The translations under genes were made by a program, and so were the position numbers. A stretch of 34,774 nucleotides of DNA from an uncultured Calothrix sp. (GTDB lineage: Bacteria > Cyanobacteriota > Cyanobacteriia > Cyanobacteriales > Nostocaceae), in assembly GCA_937973965.1 (NCBI GenBank), contig CALJJQ010000096.1, forward strand, positions 1 to 34,774. Reading direction: 5' to 3'. The notes beneath the pieces were generated by a model that saw nothing but the letters and a program-made list of their open reading frames with translations, was not told the origin of the DNA and searched no databases. Positions 16,021 through 25,700 of this stretch are shown here, piece after piece. How positions within the stretch are numbered: the stretch's first letter is position 1; every line of letters begins with the position of its first letter.

Positions 16021-16941
16021 ATGGGAGATTGGTGGAGGCAATGGCTGACATATTTCGTGTCCCAGTCCTTGCTGCTAAAGGCTCTGGATATCGTCTTAGT
16101 GTTGACGTTGACATACATGATGCTAGTCCTGATTAATGAACGTCGAACACTGTGGATGGTGCGGGGATTTATTCTTTTAATGCTAGCGTCTGCACTCAGC
16201 CATCAGTTAGGTTTAGAACTACTCAATTTTGTTCTGGAAAAATTGGTGATTGGTTGTGCGGTGGCAATGGCTGTGGCTTTACAATCTGAATTTCGCCGGT
16301 TTTTGGAACGTTTAGGACGGGGAGAGTTTGGACAGTTGTTTCAAACTTCTAATTTAGCGGTTCCGAAATCCGATAGCGTAGTTGACGAAATTGTCGAAGC
16401 AGTTCGAGAACTATCCAAAAATCGGATTGGAGCGCTACTGATTATCGAAACTAGCGGACTAATCGATGAACGGGATTTTTCTGTTCCCGGCGTGAAGTTA
16501 AATGCTGAGGTCTCTAAGGAGTTAATCCAAACAATTTTTCAGCCAAAGACACTTTTACATGATGGTGCTACATTGATACGTGGCTCGCGTATAGTTTCAT
16601 CAGGTATAATTTTACCGCTTTCAGGGCGTACAGCCTCGCGTCAGTTGGGAACGCGCCATCGGGCGGCTATGGGAATTACTGAGCGAGTCGAAAATTGCAT
16701 CTGTGTGGTTGTATCAGAAGAAACCGGTTCGATTTCCCTGGCTGAAAGGGGAAATTTAAATCGACCTCTGACGATTACTAAGCTGAAAGAATCCCTAGAG
16801 GATAAATTATCTCCCAGTGTAGACCGCGAAGCTGTGGCGACGGATTTACTCGGTTTGGGGCGACAAGTGCGCAGCAAAACCTTCTTTGTCATTTCGCGTT
16901 TACTCGGATTACCATCGACCGCTTCTCGGAAGAAAAAATGA
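16021..16941 (+). CDS. cdaA: Diadenylate cyclase (CdaA/DacA type)
   Basis: A 306-residue membrane-anchored enzyme making the second messenger c-di-AMP from two ATP. Three N-terminal membrane helices (roughly 20-38, 45-60 and 65-90) are followed by the DAC domain with DGA (181-183) in [11 protein letters not shown] and RHR (212-214) in [10 protein letters not shown], the two catalytic motifs. A C-terminal extension follows. ATG 16021 gives the usual short N-terminus; a TTG at 15988 is in frame and adds 11 residues, and AAGGA at 15994-15998 fits neither well, so the start is not certain. The stop overlaps the uppS start (ATGA at 16938), which implies translational coupling. Confidence 0.92.
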   Translation: MGDWWRQWLTYFVSQSLLLKALDIVLVLTLTYMMLVLINERRTLWMVRGFILLMLASALSHQLGLELLNFVLEKLVIGCAVAMAVALQSEFRRFLERLGRGEFGQLFQTSNLAVPKSDSVVDEIVEAVRELSKNRIGALLIIETSGLIDERDFSVPGVKLNAEVSKELIQTIFQPKTLLHDGATLIRGSRIVSSGIILPLSGRTASRQLGTRHRAAMGITERVENCICVVVSEETGSISLAERGNLNRPLTITKLKESLEDKLSPSVDREAVATDLLGLGRQVRSKTFFVISRLLGLPSTASRKKK

Positions 16942-17702
16942 CAGCACAACAAACAGAACAGCGAGTTTTACCATCGGATTTAAAACCAGAATTACTTCCT
17001 AAACACGTTGCGGTGATTATGGATGGAAATGGCCGCTGGGCCAAACGTCGGGGTCTACCGCGCATTATGGGTCATAAACGTGGTGTGGACTCCCTCAAGG
17101 AAATTCTCCGAACATGTAATGATTGGGGAATTGGAGCTTTAACTGCCTATGCATTTTCTACGGAAAATTGGAAACGTCCCCATGAAGAAGTTGATTTTTT
17201 GATGTCTTTGTTTCAGGTTGTGCTGCGTCAAGAACTGCGGGAAATGATGGAGGAAAGTGTCCGCATTCAGTTTGCTGGAGATTTAGCCTCCTTACCAACT
17301 TCCCTACAAGAGCAAATCGCCCAAGCAACGGAAGAAACCCGCAATAATCGAGGCATTCGTTTTACGATTGCTACTAATTATGGCGGTAGGCAAGAAATTA
17401 TCCACGCTTGTCGAGCGATCGCTAAATTAGTGGAGCAGGGTTTGGTTAAACCGGAACAAATTGATGAGGCTTTGTTTGAGAAGTATTTGTATACCTCGGA
17501 AATCGGCGACCCAGATTTACTCATTCGTACCAGTGGCGAAATGCGGGTAAGTAATTTTTTACTTTGGCAAATTGCCTATACGGAAATTTATGTGACAGAT
17601 ACATTATGGCCTGATTTTAACCGTAGTGAGTTGTATCTGGCTTTACGTGCTTACCAACAACGCGATCGACGTTATGGTAATGTAGAAAGTACGGCTAAAT
17701 AA
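16938..17702 (+). CDS. uppS: Isoprenyl (undecaprenyl) diphosphate synthase
   Basis: A 254-residue cis-prenyltransferase that extends farnesyl diphosphate to the C55 lipid carrier of peptidoglycan and polysaccharide synthesis. [17 protein letters not shown] contains the catalytic aspartate (D29) and the diphosphate-binding residues, and HKRG, the [10 protein letters not shown] motif and [15 protein letters not shown] with AYTEIYV are all conserved. Its ATG overlaps the stop of cdaA by four bases. The downstream small membrane protein gene begins 18 bases after its stop. Confidence 0.96.
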   Translation: MTAQQTEQRVLPSDLKPELLPKHVAVIMDGNGRWAKRRGLPRIMGHKRGVDSLKEILRTCNDWGIGALTAYAFSTENWKRPHEEVDFLMSLFQVVLRQELREMMEESVRIQFAGDLASLPTSLQEQIAQATEETRNNRGIRFTIATNYGGRQEIIHACRAIAKLVEQGLVKPEQIDEALFEKYLYTSEIGDPDLLIRTSGEMRVSNFLLWQIAYTEIYVTDTLWPDFNRSELYLALRAYQQRDRRYGNVESTAK

Positions 17703-17720
17703 ATTAAGTAACTATCTACC

Positions 17721-18248
17721 ATGAACAAAATCGATGGTATCCAGAAAGACTCATCTCGTAGTCAATGGAAAACAATTGCGACTAGTTTGTTATTGGCTGT
17801 TATTACTGGTGTCGTTTTATATGTTTTTGGTTGGTGGCAAGGTAGTAAATCGGTCGATTCTGGAGAGAAGGAAATTAGCAAAATTCAACAGGAATTACAA
17901 GCTAGTCAACAGCAGGTGAATCTGCTCAAAAATCGCAGTTATTTGATGCAGGCTCGTGCCGCTTTGTTTCAAAGTACAGTTGATTTAGATCAGCGTAATT
18001 TTGGAGTTGCCAATGGGAGTTTACAAGAGGCTGCGACTGTATTGGCACAGGTAAAGGATGGTGAGAATAAATTGGATGTGGTTAAGTTGGGTGAATTGCA
18101 AAAAAAAATAGCTAAAACTAATATTAATGTTGCCGTTAATTTGGAAGCACAACGTCAACAAATCCTCGGTTTTGTTCGGGAGTTAAATAGTTTGATTCCG
18201 GAGGAGTTTAAGCAAGTATCTACAGAACAAACTAAACAAATTAAATAA
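17721..18248 (+). CDS. Small single-pass membrane protein with coiled coil, unknown function
   Basis: I do not recognise this 175-residue protein. It has a short hydrophilic N-terminus, one membrane helix (about 18-40, ending in the VFGWWQGS stretch) and then a likely coiled coil (about 50-75, rich in Gln, Leu and Lys: EISKIQQELQASQQQ). The C-terminal part (75-160) is mostly predicted helical, with regularly spaced Leu and Val. No enzymatic motif is seen. It starts 18 bases after uppS on the same strand, so it is probably the last gene of the cdaA-uppS transcript. A role in organising the enzymes at the membrane is only a guess. Confidence 0.75.
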   Translation: MNKIDGIQKDSSRSQWKTIATSLLLAVITGVVLYVFGWWQGSKSVDSGEKEISKIQQELQASQQQVNLLKNRSYLMQARAALFQSTVDLDQRNFGVANGSLQEAATVLAQVKDGENKLDVVKLGELQKKIAKTNINVAVNLEAQRQQILGFVRELNSLIPEEFKQVSTEQTKQIK

Positions 18249-18288
18249 AACCCACTGTTCCCTATTTGTTCTCCTGCAAATACTCTTG

Positions 18289-18999
18289 TCAATTTAGTTG
18301 AAGCTTGGTTTTCAAAAACTTGCGGATGAATACTTGTTTGTATTTATCAATAAATCCATAATAAAAAATTTCCCAGTTGGATAAATTGCAATAATTCTGA
18401 TTAATAAACAGAACGTCTTCGTGACAAGTAATTGTATAAATAAAACAGGTAAATCCCAGTTGCCGTAATTTGGCTTTAATGGCTTTAATTTTCTGACCCA
18501 TGTTATCTAGGTAAGGCAGAAAATCATGAAATTCCACACTGATTTGTTTAAATTTCGCAATTGTCGTATCACTGAGGGAATTAAATAATTCTATTTCCGC
18601 ACCTTCAATATCAACTTTTAATAAATCAACTTGCTCGATTTGATTGATTTCTAAAAACCTTTCTAAAGTTATACCTTGAACTTGAACAATTTTCTCTGTA
18701 TTCGCTGCTGGTAAGTGATGAATCGTATTACATTCCGGATTATTCGCTAGGTGGAATTCTACCGGTTGATTATTATCATTAACTACATAATTGTAGGGTT
18801 TAATTAAATCATTTTCTGGGATTAATTCACATAGGTTTGGCGCAGCTTCTACGGCATAACATTTACAACCAAAGTTTTCACTGACTTGGATGGAAAACTC
18901 TCCTCGATGAGCACCTAAATCTACCACAATTGAGTTAGAGTCAAGCAGATCTTTATAAAAATGATGACCTCTCAGGGACATGATTTTCGATGATGTCAT
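18289..18999 (-). CDS. FkbM-family methyltransferase
   Basis: A 236-residue SAM-dependent methyltransferase of the FkbM group. VVDLGAHRGEFS (25-36) is the SAM-binding motif I loop and LLKVDIEGAEIE (about 125) the characteristic DIEGAE motif. FkbM proteins usually O-methylate sugars or polyketides, and in cyanobacteria often sit near glycosyltransferases of exopolysaccharide or lipopolysaccharide gene clusters. No such genes are next to it here, so its substrate is unknown. A second Met at position 7 could be the true start. It converges with the uppS group across about 40 bases. Confidence 0.85.
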   Translation of the reverse strand: MTSSKIMSLRGHHFYKDLLDSNSIVVDLGAHRGEFSIQVSENFGCKCYAVEAAPNLCELIPENDLIKPYNYVVNDNNQPVEFHLANNPECNTIHHLPAANTEKIVQVQGITLERFLEINQIEQVDLLKVDIEGAEIELFNSLSDTTIAKFKQISVEFHDFLPYLDNMGQKIKAIKAKLRQLGFTCFIYTITCHEDVLFINQNYCNLSNWEIFYYGFIDKYKQVFIRKFLKTKLQLN

Positions 19000-19123
19000 G
19001 ATGAATACCCATTGAGTAATGTTGGACGGTTTTAAATTCGGAAAACACGTCTACATTGTAGATTTGTATTTTGATTAACAATATTAATTTATAATTAAAT
19101 CACTCATTCTACAAACCCCCCTA

Positions 19124-19147
19124 GAGACTGACCCGACGGGTCGTCTC
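19124..19147. repeat. GAGAC...GTCTC palindrome
   Basis: GAGAC-T-GACCCG and CGGGTCGTCTC form 11-base arms with one bulged T around a central A. The design is the same as at 3080 and 23431. It is just past the stop of the BtuF-like gene. Confidence 0.6.
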
Positions 19148-19153
19148 CACCAA

Positions 19154-20083
19154 TTACAAATAATCCCAACCTCGATACTGATAATCATACATAAATATTT
19201 CTGGATGGATAATTTCTGCGAGGATTTCGAGGGAGTCTACCAAACGGGGACCAGGACGATTAAAGTAAGCATTTCCATCGGTGACATAAACACGGTAATT
19301 GTGGACTGCACGCAGGTTTTGCCACTCGGGTTTTTGAGTCACTGTACGTTGGGTGTCCTGACGAGTTCGTTCTAAATCAAATCCACAGGACATGAAGATG
19401 ATGATATCCGGGTCGTAAGTTACCACATTTTCCCATTCAATTGTTGGTGAGTGTTTTCCGACTTGACTCAATACAGGTTTTCCTCCAGCGATTTGGACTA
19501 ATTCGGGAATCCAGTTCCCAGCGACCATGAGGGGTTCGTTCCATTCGATGCAGAGGACGGAGGGGAGGATTTCCGACTGAGCAAGTCCTTTGGTTCGGGT
19601 ATTGACTATTTTTACCCGTGATTCCAAGTCTTCTAGCAATTTAACCCCATCGACTTGAAAAATCCTGGCTACTTCCTCTATGTCTTTCCAGACATCTTGC
19701 AAAACAAGGGGCTGTAACGAGATAATTTGGGGTAAGGGTGTGATAACTTCAGATACAGCGTCTTTGACGTTTTGCAGACTAACAGCACATACTTGACATT
19801 GGTCTTGGGTAATAATGTGGGTGGGTTGGAGTGATTTTAAAGTGTCTATTTTAACTTCATATATACTGAGGGCAGAGCGGAGTAATTGATTGACATTAGT
19901 GTTAATTCCTTCTGAGGATAGGTCAGAATCGAGACGGGGTTGAGTGCAAACTGGAAGATTTTGGATTGCTGGGGGATAATCGCATTCGTGGGAGCGTCCG
20001 ACAAGGCGATCGCTTAAACCTAATGCAGCTAAAATCTCTGTCCCACTGGGGATAAGTGAAACAATTCTGGCATCTTCGATCAT
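19154..20083 (-). CDS. BtuF-like (periplasmic-binding fold) protein without signal peptide
   Basis: A 309-residue protein of the iron-siderophore/cobalamin binding-protein family. It begins almost directly with the conserved RIVSLIPSGTEILAALGL and LVGRSHECDYP; then a DQCQVCAVS stretch with C96 and C99; later EWNEPLMVAGNWIPELVQIAGG and PGPRLVDSLEILAEIIHP. It has no signal peptide or lipobox, so export by Sec seems unlikely, unlike true BtuF. No BtuC or BtuD gene adjoins it. The DQCxVCAVS form is a distinct subgroup that I recall from cyanobacteria and other bacteria as a standalone cytosolic protein; its job is unknown to me. Corrinoid or metal-complex binding is inference. A possible ribosome binding site (AGGTG) precedes the ATG. 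Confidence 0.8.
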   Translation of the reverse strand: MIEDARIVSLIPSGTEILAALGLSDRLVGRSHECDYPPAIQNLPVCTQPRLDSDLSSEGINTNVNQLLRSALSIYEVKIDTLKSLQPTHIITQDQCQVCAVSLQNVKDAVSEVITPLPQIISLQPLVLQDVWKDIEEVARIFQVDGVKLLEDLESRVKIVNTRTKGLAQSEILPSVLCIEWNEPLMVAGNWIPELVQIAGGKPVLSQVGKHSPTIEWENVVTYDPDIIIFMSCGFDLERTRQDTQRTVTQKPEWQNLRAVHNYRVYVTDGNAYFNRPGPRLVDSLEILAEIIHPEIFMYDYQYRGWDYL

Positions 20084-20412
20084 TGCTGCACCTGTTGAAA
20101 TTGTTGGTTAATTACATTTTGGCAAATTTTTAATTTACTTTACTAATTTTGGAAGAAATATTCATCTTTTAGTGAGTATTTACCCCTATGATTTTGAGAT
20201 AGGAAAACTGGATTTATCCAGCTAAGTTCAGGAATATAAGTGTCACACCATACAGCAAAAATCATCTTTTGAAGTTGTTATCTTAATGTCATGTTAATCA
20301 AAATCGGTTATTTTATCTGTATTTATACTTACGGAATTGGTCGTCAAATATGTGTATCTAATTGCTAATTTAACGAAGTGGGAATTCTCTAACGTTGCAA
20401 AGGGTGGCAGTT

Positions 20413-22533
20413 ATGATATCAAAACCAATTAAAGTACTAGTTTTTAATAATACGTATAAGGATTTCAATTTCAGAGAGGGGAAAGAGAGCCATCAGGCAG
20501 AGGCTTTAAGCTTGGCGTATCGCCTGGAGAATAGTCAAAATCACAATAGGAGTGATTTCGTTGATTTGTTGACAAAAATTAACCAAGGAGATAATGAAAG
20601 GAAGTTTTTGATTGATTTTGAGAATTATCCACAGACTTCACAAGCAAATGGACAACAGCAGCATCTAGATATTACAAAAATTAAGTTATTTCCCCATTTA
20701 CATATCCATAAATTTGATATAATCGTTCTCGATTTTTCCCAACAATCACAACCTGATTTACAGTTAATTACACAAATACACTTATTAGTGCTTGATTTAC
20801 CAATTATTGTGGTTGCTTGTCACCAAGATGAAACAATTATCGAAGATATATTAGGTCACGGTGCTACGGATTATTTATGTTTATCAAAATTAGATAGAGT
20901 AAGTTTACGTTATCATTTGCTTGCAGCTCACCAGCGTCGCTGTAGACAAAATGATTTGGTAATGGTGACTAAACCCGAATCCCATTTTCGAGCTATTTTT
21001 GAACGTTCTTCCCTAGGAATTGGCTTAATTGATATGACGGGACATTTAGTAGATGTAAACCCCGCATTATGTAAGCTACTGAATTACGAGCGTAATAACT
21101 TATTTGGTAAACGTTTTACTGATTTAATTAGTTGTGCACCAGGTGATTTAGAAGTTTATCAACAGTTGGTTTCCTATCCTTTAGAACGGTTGGAAATGGA
21201 ACGTCGATTGATTCGTGCAGATGGTCGCTTAGTTTGGACAAATTTAAATTTGTCCTTGATTCCTAAACTGAGCGGAGAACCCGCTTATTATTTAGCCATG
21301 ATAGAAGATATTCGCGATCGCAAACAGGCTGAGTTTAAGTTACGCAAAACGAAGGAAGCTGCGGAAGCAGGAAATCGCACTAAAAGCGAGTTTCTCGCAA
21401 CGATGAGTCACGAGTTACGTACTCCCCTCCATGCTATCATGGGATTGTCTCAGTTGCTCCAGCAAAAAATTGTCGGGGAATTGAATGAGAAGCAATTGGA
21501 ATATATTAATTGTATTTATTCGAGTGGGGAGCATTTATTAGCTCTGATTAATGATATTCTCGATTTATCAAAGGTAGAAGCGGGGAAAGAAGAATTATGT
21601 TTATTACCGATTCCCATTCTTGATATTTGTAATTATGTGATTTCCACAGTACGCGATCGCGCTGTTGCTAAGGGGTTAGAATTAGTCTCGGAAATTCGTA
21701 CGGATGTGGAAAATTGTATTGCAGACGAGCGTCGTCTCAAGCAGATGTTGTTAAATTTATTGACGAATGCGATTAAATTTACTGCGTCCGGTCAGGTAAA
21801 GTTAATCGTTGAAAAGGTGGAAAAATATCTGTATTTTCATGTTGTGGATACGGGAATTGGGATTGACCCTAGTTATTTTGATTTATTATTTGAACCTTTT
21901 ACCCAAGTTGATAGTAGTTTGAATCGACAGTATGAGGGTACAGGTTTAGGATTGGCTTTGACGAGAAAACTTGCACGTTTACATGGGGGAGATGTACTGG
22001 TTGAGTCGGTTGTTGGTCAGGGAAGTAAATTTTCCTTAATTTTACCCCACCATGAGCAAAGTGAGATGAATGCGCTCAACAGTAATATGTTTGATGTGTG
22101 GAATCTTAACCATGAATATTTAGAAAACCAAATATCTAATCAAAATGATTCTCCACTGCAACCGCTTCAACCTAAGCGTATTTTTTTAGTTGAAGATGAG
22201 GAAAACACGGCAATTTTGCTACAGGATTATCTCCAAACAATCGGTTATCAGGTTGAAATTAGCCCTGATGGAGAAGATTTTTTGGAACGAGTACGGGAAT
22301 TTGATGCAGATTTAATTTTACTGGATATTCACCTATCTGGTAACGTGAGTGGAATGGATTTATTACAGGAATTACGACAACAACCAGATTTAGATTTTTT
22401 ACCTGTAATTGTGGTGACTCCAACTGCAATTAGTGAACGTCAACAGTTTTTATACGCAGGTGCGAATGACGTACTGAGTAAACCAATTGGGATTGTGCAG
22501 TTAGAATCGATTTTGATCCGGTATTTGGGATGA
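20413..22533 (+). CDS. Hybrid sensor histidine kinase (pseudo-receiver, PAS, HisKA, HATPase, receiver)
   Basis: A 706-residue soluble hybrid kinase. Domains in order: a degenerate receiver-like region (about 1-180) with the aspartate in IIVLDFS, but lacking the paired acids at its start; a PAS domain (about 190-305); HisKA with the phospho-acceptor H333 in SHELRTPLHAIM; the HATPase with NLLTNAIKF, VVDTGIGID and GTGLGLALT; and a C-terminal receiver (about 567-706) with E-D near VEDEEN, the phospho-acceptor Asp in LLDIHLSG, VVTPTA and K in LSKP. No membrane helix, so the signal is probably cytosolic. ATG 20413 is preceded by AAAGGG; a TTG at 20395 is in frame. It stands alone. Confidence 0.92.
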   Translation: MISKPIKVLVFNNTYKDFNFREGKESHQAEALSLAYRLENSQNHNRSDFVDLLTKINQGDNERKFLIDFENYPQTSQANGQQQHLDITKIKLFPHLHIHKFDIIVLDFSQQSQPDLQLITQIHLLVLDLPIIVVACHQDETIIEDILGHGATDYLCLSKLDRVSLRYHLLAAHQRRCRQNDLVMVTKPESHFRAIFERSSLGIGLIDMTGHLVDVNPALCKLLNYERNNLFGKRFTDLISCAPGDLEVYQQLVSYPLERLEMERRLIRADGRLVWTNLNLSLIPKLSGEPAYYLAMIEDIRDRKQAEFKLRKTKEAAEAGNRTKSEFLATMSHELRTPLHAIMGLSQLLQQKIVGELNEKQLEYINCIYSSGEHLLALINDILDLSKVEAGKEELCLLPIPILDICNYVISTVRDRAVAKGLELVSEIRTDVENCIADERRLKQMLLNLLTNAIKFTASGQVKLIVEKVEKYLYFHVVDTGIGIDPSYFDLLFEPFTQVDSSLNRQYEGTGLGLALTRKLARLHGGDVLVESVVGQGSKFSLILPHHEQSEMNALNSNMFDVWNLNHEYLENQISNQNDSPLQPLQPKRIFLVEDEENTAILLQDYLQTIGYQVEISPDGEDFLERVREFDADLILLDIHLSGNVSGMDLLQELRQQPDLDFLPVIVVTPTAISERQQFLYAGANDVLSKPIGIVQLESILIRYLG

Positions 22534-22586
22534 AAATACAGGATACAGGAGAATTGATGGGGATTATCTTTTGACTTTCAGCCTGT

Positions 22587-23312
22587 TTATTTTACTTTCA
22601 TCGCAACATCAACACCATCACTAACAAGTTTTCCATCTTCCATATAGATAATTCGGTCAGCAATGTCTAAAATCCGGTTGTCGTGGGTGACGAGTAAAAT
22701 TGTACAACCTTGCTGTTTCGCTAGTTTTTGCATTAATTCCACCACATCCCGTCCAGATTTCTTATCAAGTGCTGCTGTCGGTTCATCTGCAAGGACAATT
22801 TTCGGATGACTAACTAAAGCACGAGCGATCGCAACCCGTTGTCGTTGTCCTCCAGATAAACTTTCTGGATAATAATTCATTCGTTCTTCTAAACCGACAG
22901 ATGTAAGCATTTCCTCAGCTTTTGCATTTGAGTCTCCAGCTAAATATTGTTCGTGAAGTTCCAGGGACATACGAACGTTTTCCTTTGCAGTCAGAAAAGT
23001 CATTAAATTATGAGCTTGGAAAATATAACCGATATTACGTCTGAGTTGAGTTAATTGATGTTTATTTGCACCACAAATTTCCTGACCGAGAATTTTCAGA
23101 CTACCTGTTTGTGCAGAACGTAAACCACCCATTAAAGTTAATAAAGTTGTTTTCCCGGAACCAGATGGTCCAGTCATGATGACAATTTCTCCAGCTTGAA
23201 TTTCCAAATTAATATCAAATAAAGCTTGCTTACGTAATGCACCTGTCCCAAAAAAATGATTCAGTTGGTAGATAGCGATCGCTGGTTCTAAAGTGGAGTT
23301 TTGGTCAAACAT
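22587..23312 (-). CDS. devA: ABC transporter ATPase, DevA/MacB type
   Basis: A 241-residue ATPase of the DevA family that powers a DevC-type permease. Walker A GPSGSGKTT (48-56), Q-loop FQAH, the ABC signature LSGGQRQRVA and Walker B IVLADEPT with the following LDKKSGR are intact, as is the switch histidine in LLVTHD. It is the last gene of the minus-strand exporter cluster; a 328-base gap with repeats separates it from devC. In heterocystous cyanobacteria the DevBCA pump exports glycolipids, but the genome usually holds several paralogues, so drug or lipid export is only inferred here. Confidence 0.9.
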   Translation of the reverse strand: MFDQNSTLEPAIAIYQLNHFFGTGALRKQALFDINLEIQAGEIVIMTGPSGSGKTTLLTLMGGLRSAQTGSLKILGQEICGANKHQLTQLRRNIGYIFQAHNLMTFLTAKENVRMSLELHEQYLAGDSNAKAEEMLTSVGLEERMNYYPESLSGGQRQRVAIARALVSHPKIVLADEPTAALDKKSGRDVVELMQKLAKQQGCTILLVTHDNRILDIADRIIYMEDGKLVSDGVDVAMKVK

Positions 23313-23640
23313 AAAAGATGATTTTGTGGTAATGATTTATGACTAGTAAATGGGGAGTAGGGAATAGGGAGTGGGGAGCGGGAATGAATTATACCAATTT
23401 GAACAAAGAATGCGATAAATGAATTTTGTAGAGACGTAGCAATGCTACGTCTCATATTCTGAATATGTTCAAATAATATGGAGACTAGTTGATTATCTAT
23501 TGAAAAAAATACAGGAGTTCTATTGGAGTATTGAATAAAATTCTCTTCGGATATACCGACAGAGATTGTCAGAGATTAATGGCTGTTGCTTGGAAATTAA
23601 AGCGTCTACTCCCTACTCTCTACTCCCGACTTCCCCATAT
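23313..23640. other. Repeat-rich gap between devC and devA
   Basis: It holds GGGGAGT, AGGGAAT, AGGGAGT and GGGGAGC heptamers (23352-23379), the palindrome at 23431-23453, and CTACTCC-type heptamers near 23608. No open frame was seen. Because the genes on either side form one functional unit, the gap looks like a later expansion by repeats. Confidence 0.6.
23428..23467. repeat. Dispersed palindromic repeat (copy 2)
   Basis: GAGACGTAGCA-A-TGCTACGTCTC (23431-23453) is a perfect palindrome with 11-base arms around a central A, followed by ATATTCTGAATAT. It is a better-preserved copy of the element at 3077-3116, including the flank. Confidence 0.8.
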
Positions 23641-24804
23641 TTAAAAAATATCTGCTGGGTCAGCCGAACGTAACTTACGCATGGCCACTGCACCAGAAAT
23701 ACTACACATAACAACCGTCAAGATAAACACATTAATTGCCCTTTCTACAGTCATGGCAATTGGTAACATAGTAGCAACAGATGCCGCATAGTACAAACCT
23801 AAAGTTAACACAAAACTCGGAATATAACCTAATACAGCTAGGATTAATGATTCCTGCATGAGCACGGTTAGTAAATACTGGTCAGTATAACCCATTGCTT
23901 TTAATGTTGCGTATTCTGGTAAGTGTTCGGAAACATCCGAGTACAAAATTTGATAAACAATCACAATCCCCACAATAAAACCAACCCCTACACCCAGACC
24001 AAAAATAAATCCAATCGCTGTACCATCTGCCCAATATTTCTTTTCAATTTGGGCAAATTCCTCCACACTTAAAACTAATACATCATTGGGTAATAGTCGG
24101 TCAATTTGCTGTTGAACAGCAGGAATATTACTACCAGGTTTCAGCTTAATTAATCCCACCTGAATTTGATTGCGATCGCTAGCTGAAAATAAATTTAAAA
24201 AAGTGGAGTCACTCGTGATCACATTTCCGTCAGCAGCGAAGGAAGCACCATTAACAAATAATTCTTTAACTTGGACATTTTTACCATTTAATTCCGTGCT
24301 AAATTTACCTACTTTCTGAAAATCATCACGATTCACACCATATTCAGGACGACCAGCAATATCAAATAAAACCGTATTTAACGGCTTGATTTTGTCTAAA
24401 TGTTGATTCACATCTGTCATTTTAAAGGTTGGTTTACTGGGGTCTACACCCCACACCAAAATAGTTCGTTCTAAACGGGTTTCCGGATTTCGCCATTGAC
24501 CAGAAGCAATATAAACAGGTGTGACAGATTCTACATTTTCCACTGCTAAAGTTTGATATAGTCTTTGGCGTTGAAAACTTTTGACTGCAAATAGAGTTTG
24601 CATCTGTGGATCAATCAATACTAAATCAGCTTGCAATTGTCGATGAGGTTGAATCGCAGCATCGTATAACGCACCTTCAAAACCCATTTGCAGTAACATC
24701 AGAATATCGGCAAAGGTAATCCCTGCAACTGCGACTAAAAGACGGGTTTTTTCTTTCATTAATTGTCGCCAAGCTAGGGGTGTTCTTTTGAATAGTTTCC
24801 GCAT
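23641..24804 (-). CDS. devC: ABC exporter permease DevC
   Basis: A 387-residue MacB/FtsX-like permease. A first membrane helix (about 20-40, ending LLQMGFEGALY) precedes a large extracytoplasmic domain (about 45-255), followed by three membrane helices near the C-terminus (VGVGFIVGIVIVYQIL, then two more). The sequence EYATLKAMGY and the end KLRSADPADIF are typical for the DevC family. The open frame extends upstream to 24846, but ATG 24804 has a good GGAG (plus 24809-24812) at the right spacing and gives the usual N-terminus with PLAWRQLMKEKTR. It belongs to the tetR-hlyD-MFS-devC-devA series. Confidence 0.92.
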   Translation of the reverse strand: MRKLFKRTPLAWRQLMKEKTRLLVAVAGITFADILMLLQMGFEGALYDAAIQPHRQLQADLVLIDPQMQTLFAVKSFQRQRLYQTLAVENVESVTPVYIASGQWRNPETRLERTILVWGVDPSKPTFKMTDVNQHLDKIKPLNTVLFDIAGRPEYGVNRDDFQKVGKFSTELNGKNVQVKELFVNGASFAADGNVITSDSTFLNLFSASDRNQIQVGLIKLKPGSNIPAVQQQIDRLLPNDVLVLSVEEFAQIEKKYWADGTAIGFIFGLGVGVGFIVGIVIVYQILYSDVSEHLPEYATLKAMGYTDQYLLTVLMQESLILAVLGYIPSFVLTLGLYYAASVATMLPIAMTVERAINVFILTVVMCSISGAVAMRKLRSADPADIF

Positions 24805-24892
24805 TATTCTCCGTAATTGTTGATATATATTTGTAGAAAAAGCCATGAACTGTCATATTTTCAGAAAACAGCCTCTTAGCTTAATGTTATTT

Positions 24893-24913
24893 CTACTCCC
24901 TACTCCCTATTCC
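24893..24913. repeat. STRR heptamers (CTACTCC)
   Basis: CTACTCC, CTACTCC and CTATTCC run with period seven between devC and the MFS remnant. Confidence 0.7.
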
Positions 24914-24947
24914 CCACTTTCTTCAAGTTTGATAATTTGTGATAAGG

Positions 24948-25680
24948 TTATTGATTATGAAGATAAACTACAGGACTGGTATAGGTAATTGAACCAGTCA
25001 GTAGCATGATAATTCCTGCGGAAACAAATAGAGTTGGAAGATTAATTTCTAATACAAACCCAGATAAAGCTTGGGAAAATGGATCAAGAGCGATCGCAGC
25101 AAATGTTAATAAACTCATTACCCTTCCCTGCATGGATATTTCAGTTTTTTCCTGTAACCAAGTAATTGCCAAAACGCTGACAATACCCCCAGCAAATCCC
25201 ATGCAAGCTAGAATTGCATAGGAAAGCCAAAAAGTATTAATAAATGCCAACATAATCATCCCCACACCCAATAACCAAGATAACCACACCAACATCAAAC
25301 CAATCCGTTTTACCCGACCAATAATTGCTGCAATCACCACACCTGCTAATGCACCAATACCATAAGCTGCAAGGAAATTTCCATAGGCGATCGCGTCTCC
25401 CCCAAATCTTGATTCCACTAGCTTTGCACCCCCCACCACAATTGGTCCTAACATGGCAAAATTCAGCATGGCTGCAACAAATAAACAAATCCGAATTACC
25501 TGATGATTCCATGCATATTGCCACCCTTCTATTAGTTGCTGACGGGTATCATTAAATGGATTTTTCATAGTTATATTCATGTCAGCAGGAGGTTCAATCA
25601 AGTGTAAAAATAAACTTCCAAGTGCGAATAAACTTGTATTTAATAGTAATGCGACAGTTATAAACCTTAAGAGGTTGTTG
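24948..25680 (-). pseudogene. 5'-truncated MFS exporter (C-terminal half only)
   Basis: The frame holds only the last half of a major facilitator: about six membrane segments, among them LAAYGIGALAGVVIAAIIGR (the intracellular loop) and FAAIALDPFSQAL. In-frame codons upstream of the formal TTG start (25601) still read like the end of membrane helix 6 (RFITVALLLNTSLFALGSLF) and begin at about 25680, right next to a heptamer repeat (25681-25700) in which the frame hits TAA. The N-terminal six helices are missing; the hlyD stop lies at 25706. A TTG or internal ATG start could still make a half protein, but a working MFS pump is unlikely. Confidence 0.8.
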
Positions 25681-25700
25681 GAATTACGAATTACAAATTA
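25681..25700. repeat. STRR heptamers (GAATTAC) at the MFS break
   Basis: GAATTAC, GAATTAC and AAATTA have period seven and fill the space between the hlyD stop and the surviving MFS codons. The same heptamers occur at 34713-34730. Confidence 0.75.

Noticed and set aside
20084-20412. Cobalamin riboswitch ahead of the BtuF-like gene
   Set aside because: No B12-box-like sequence or matching stems were seen on the minus strand; only a small CTGGAT/ATCCAG hairpin (20208-20221).
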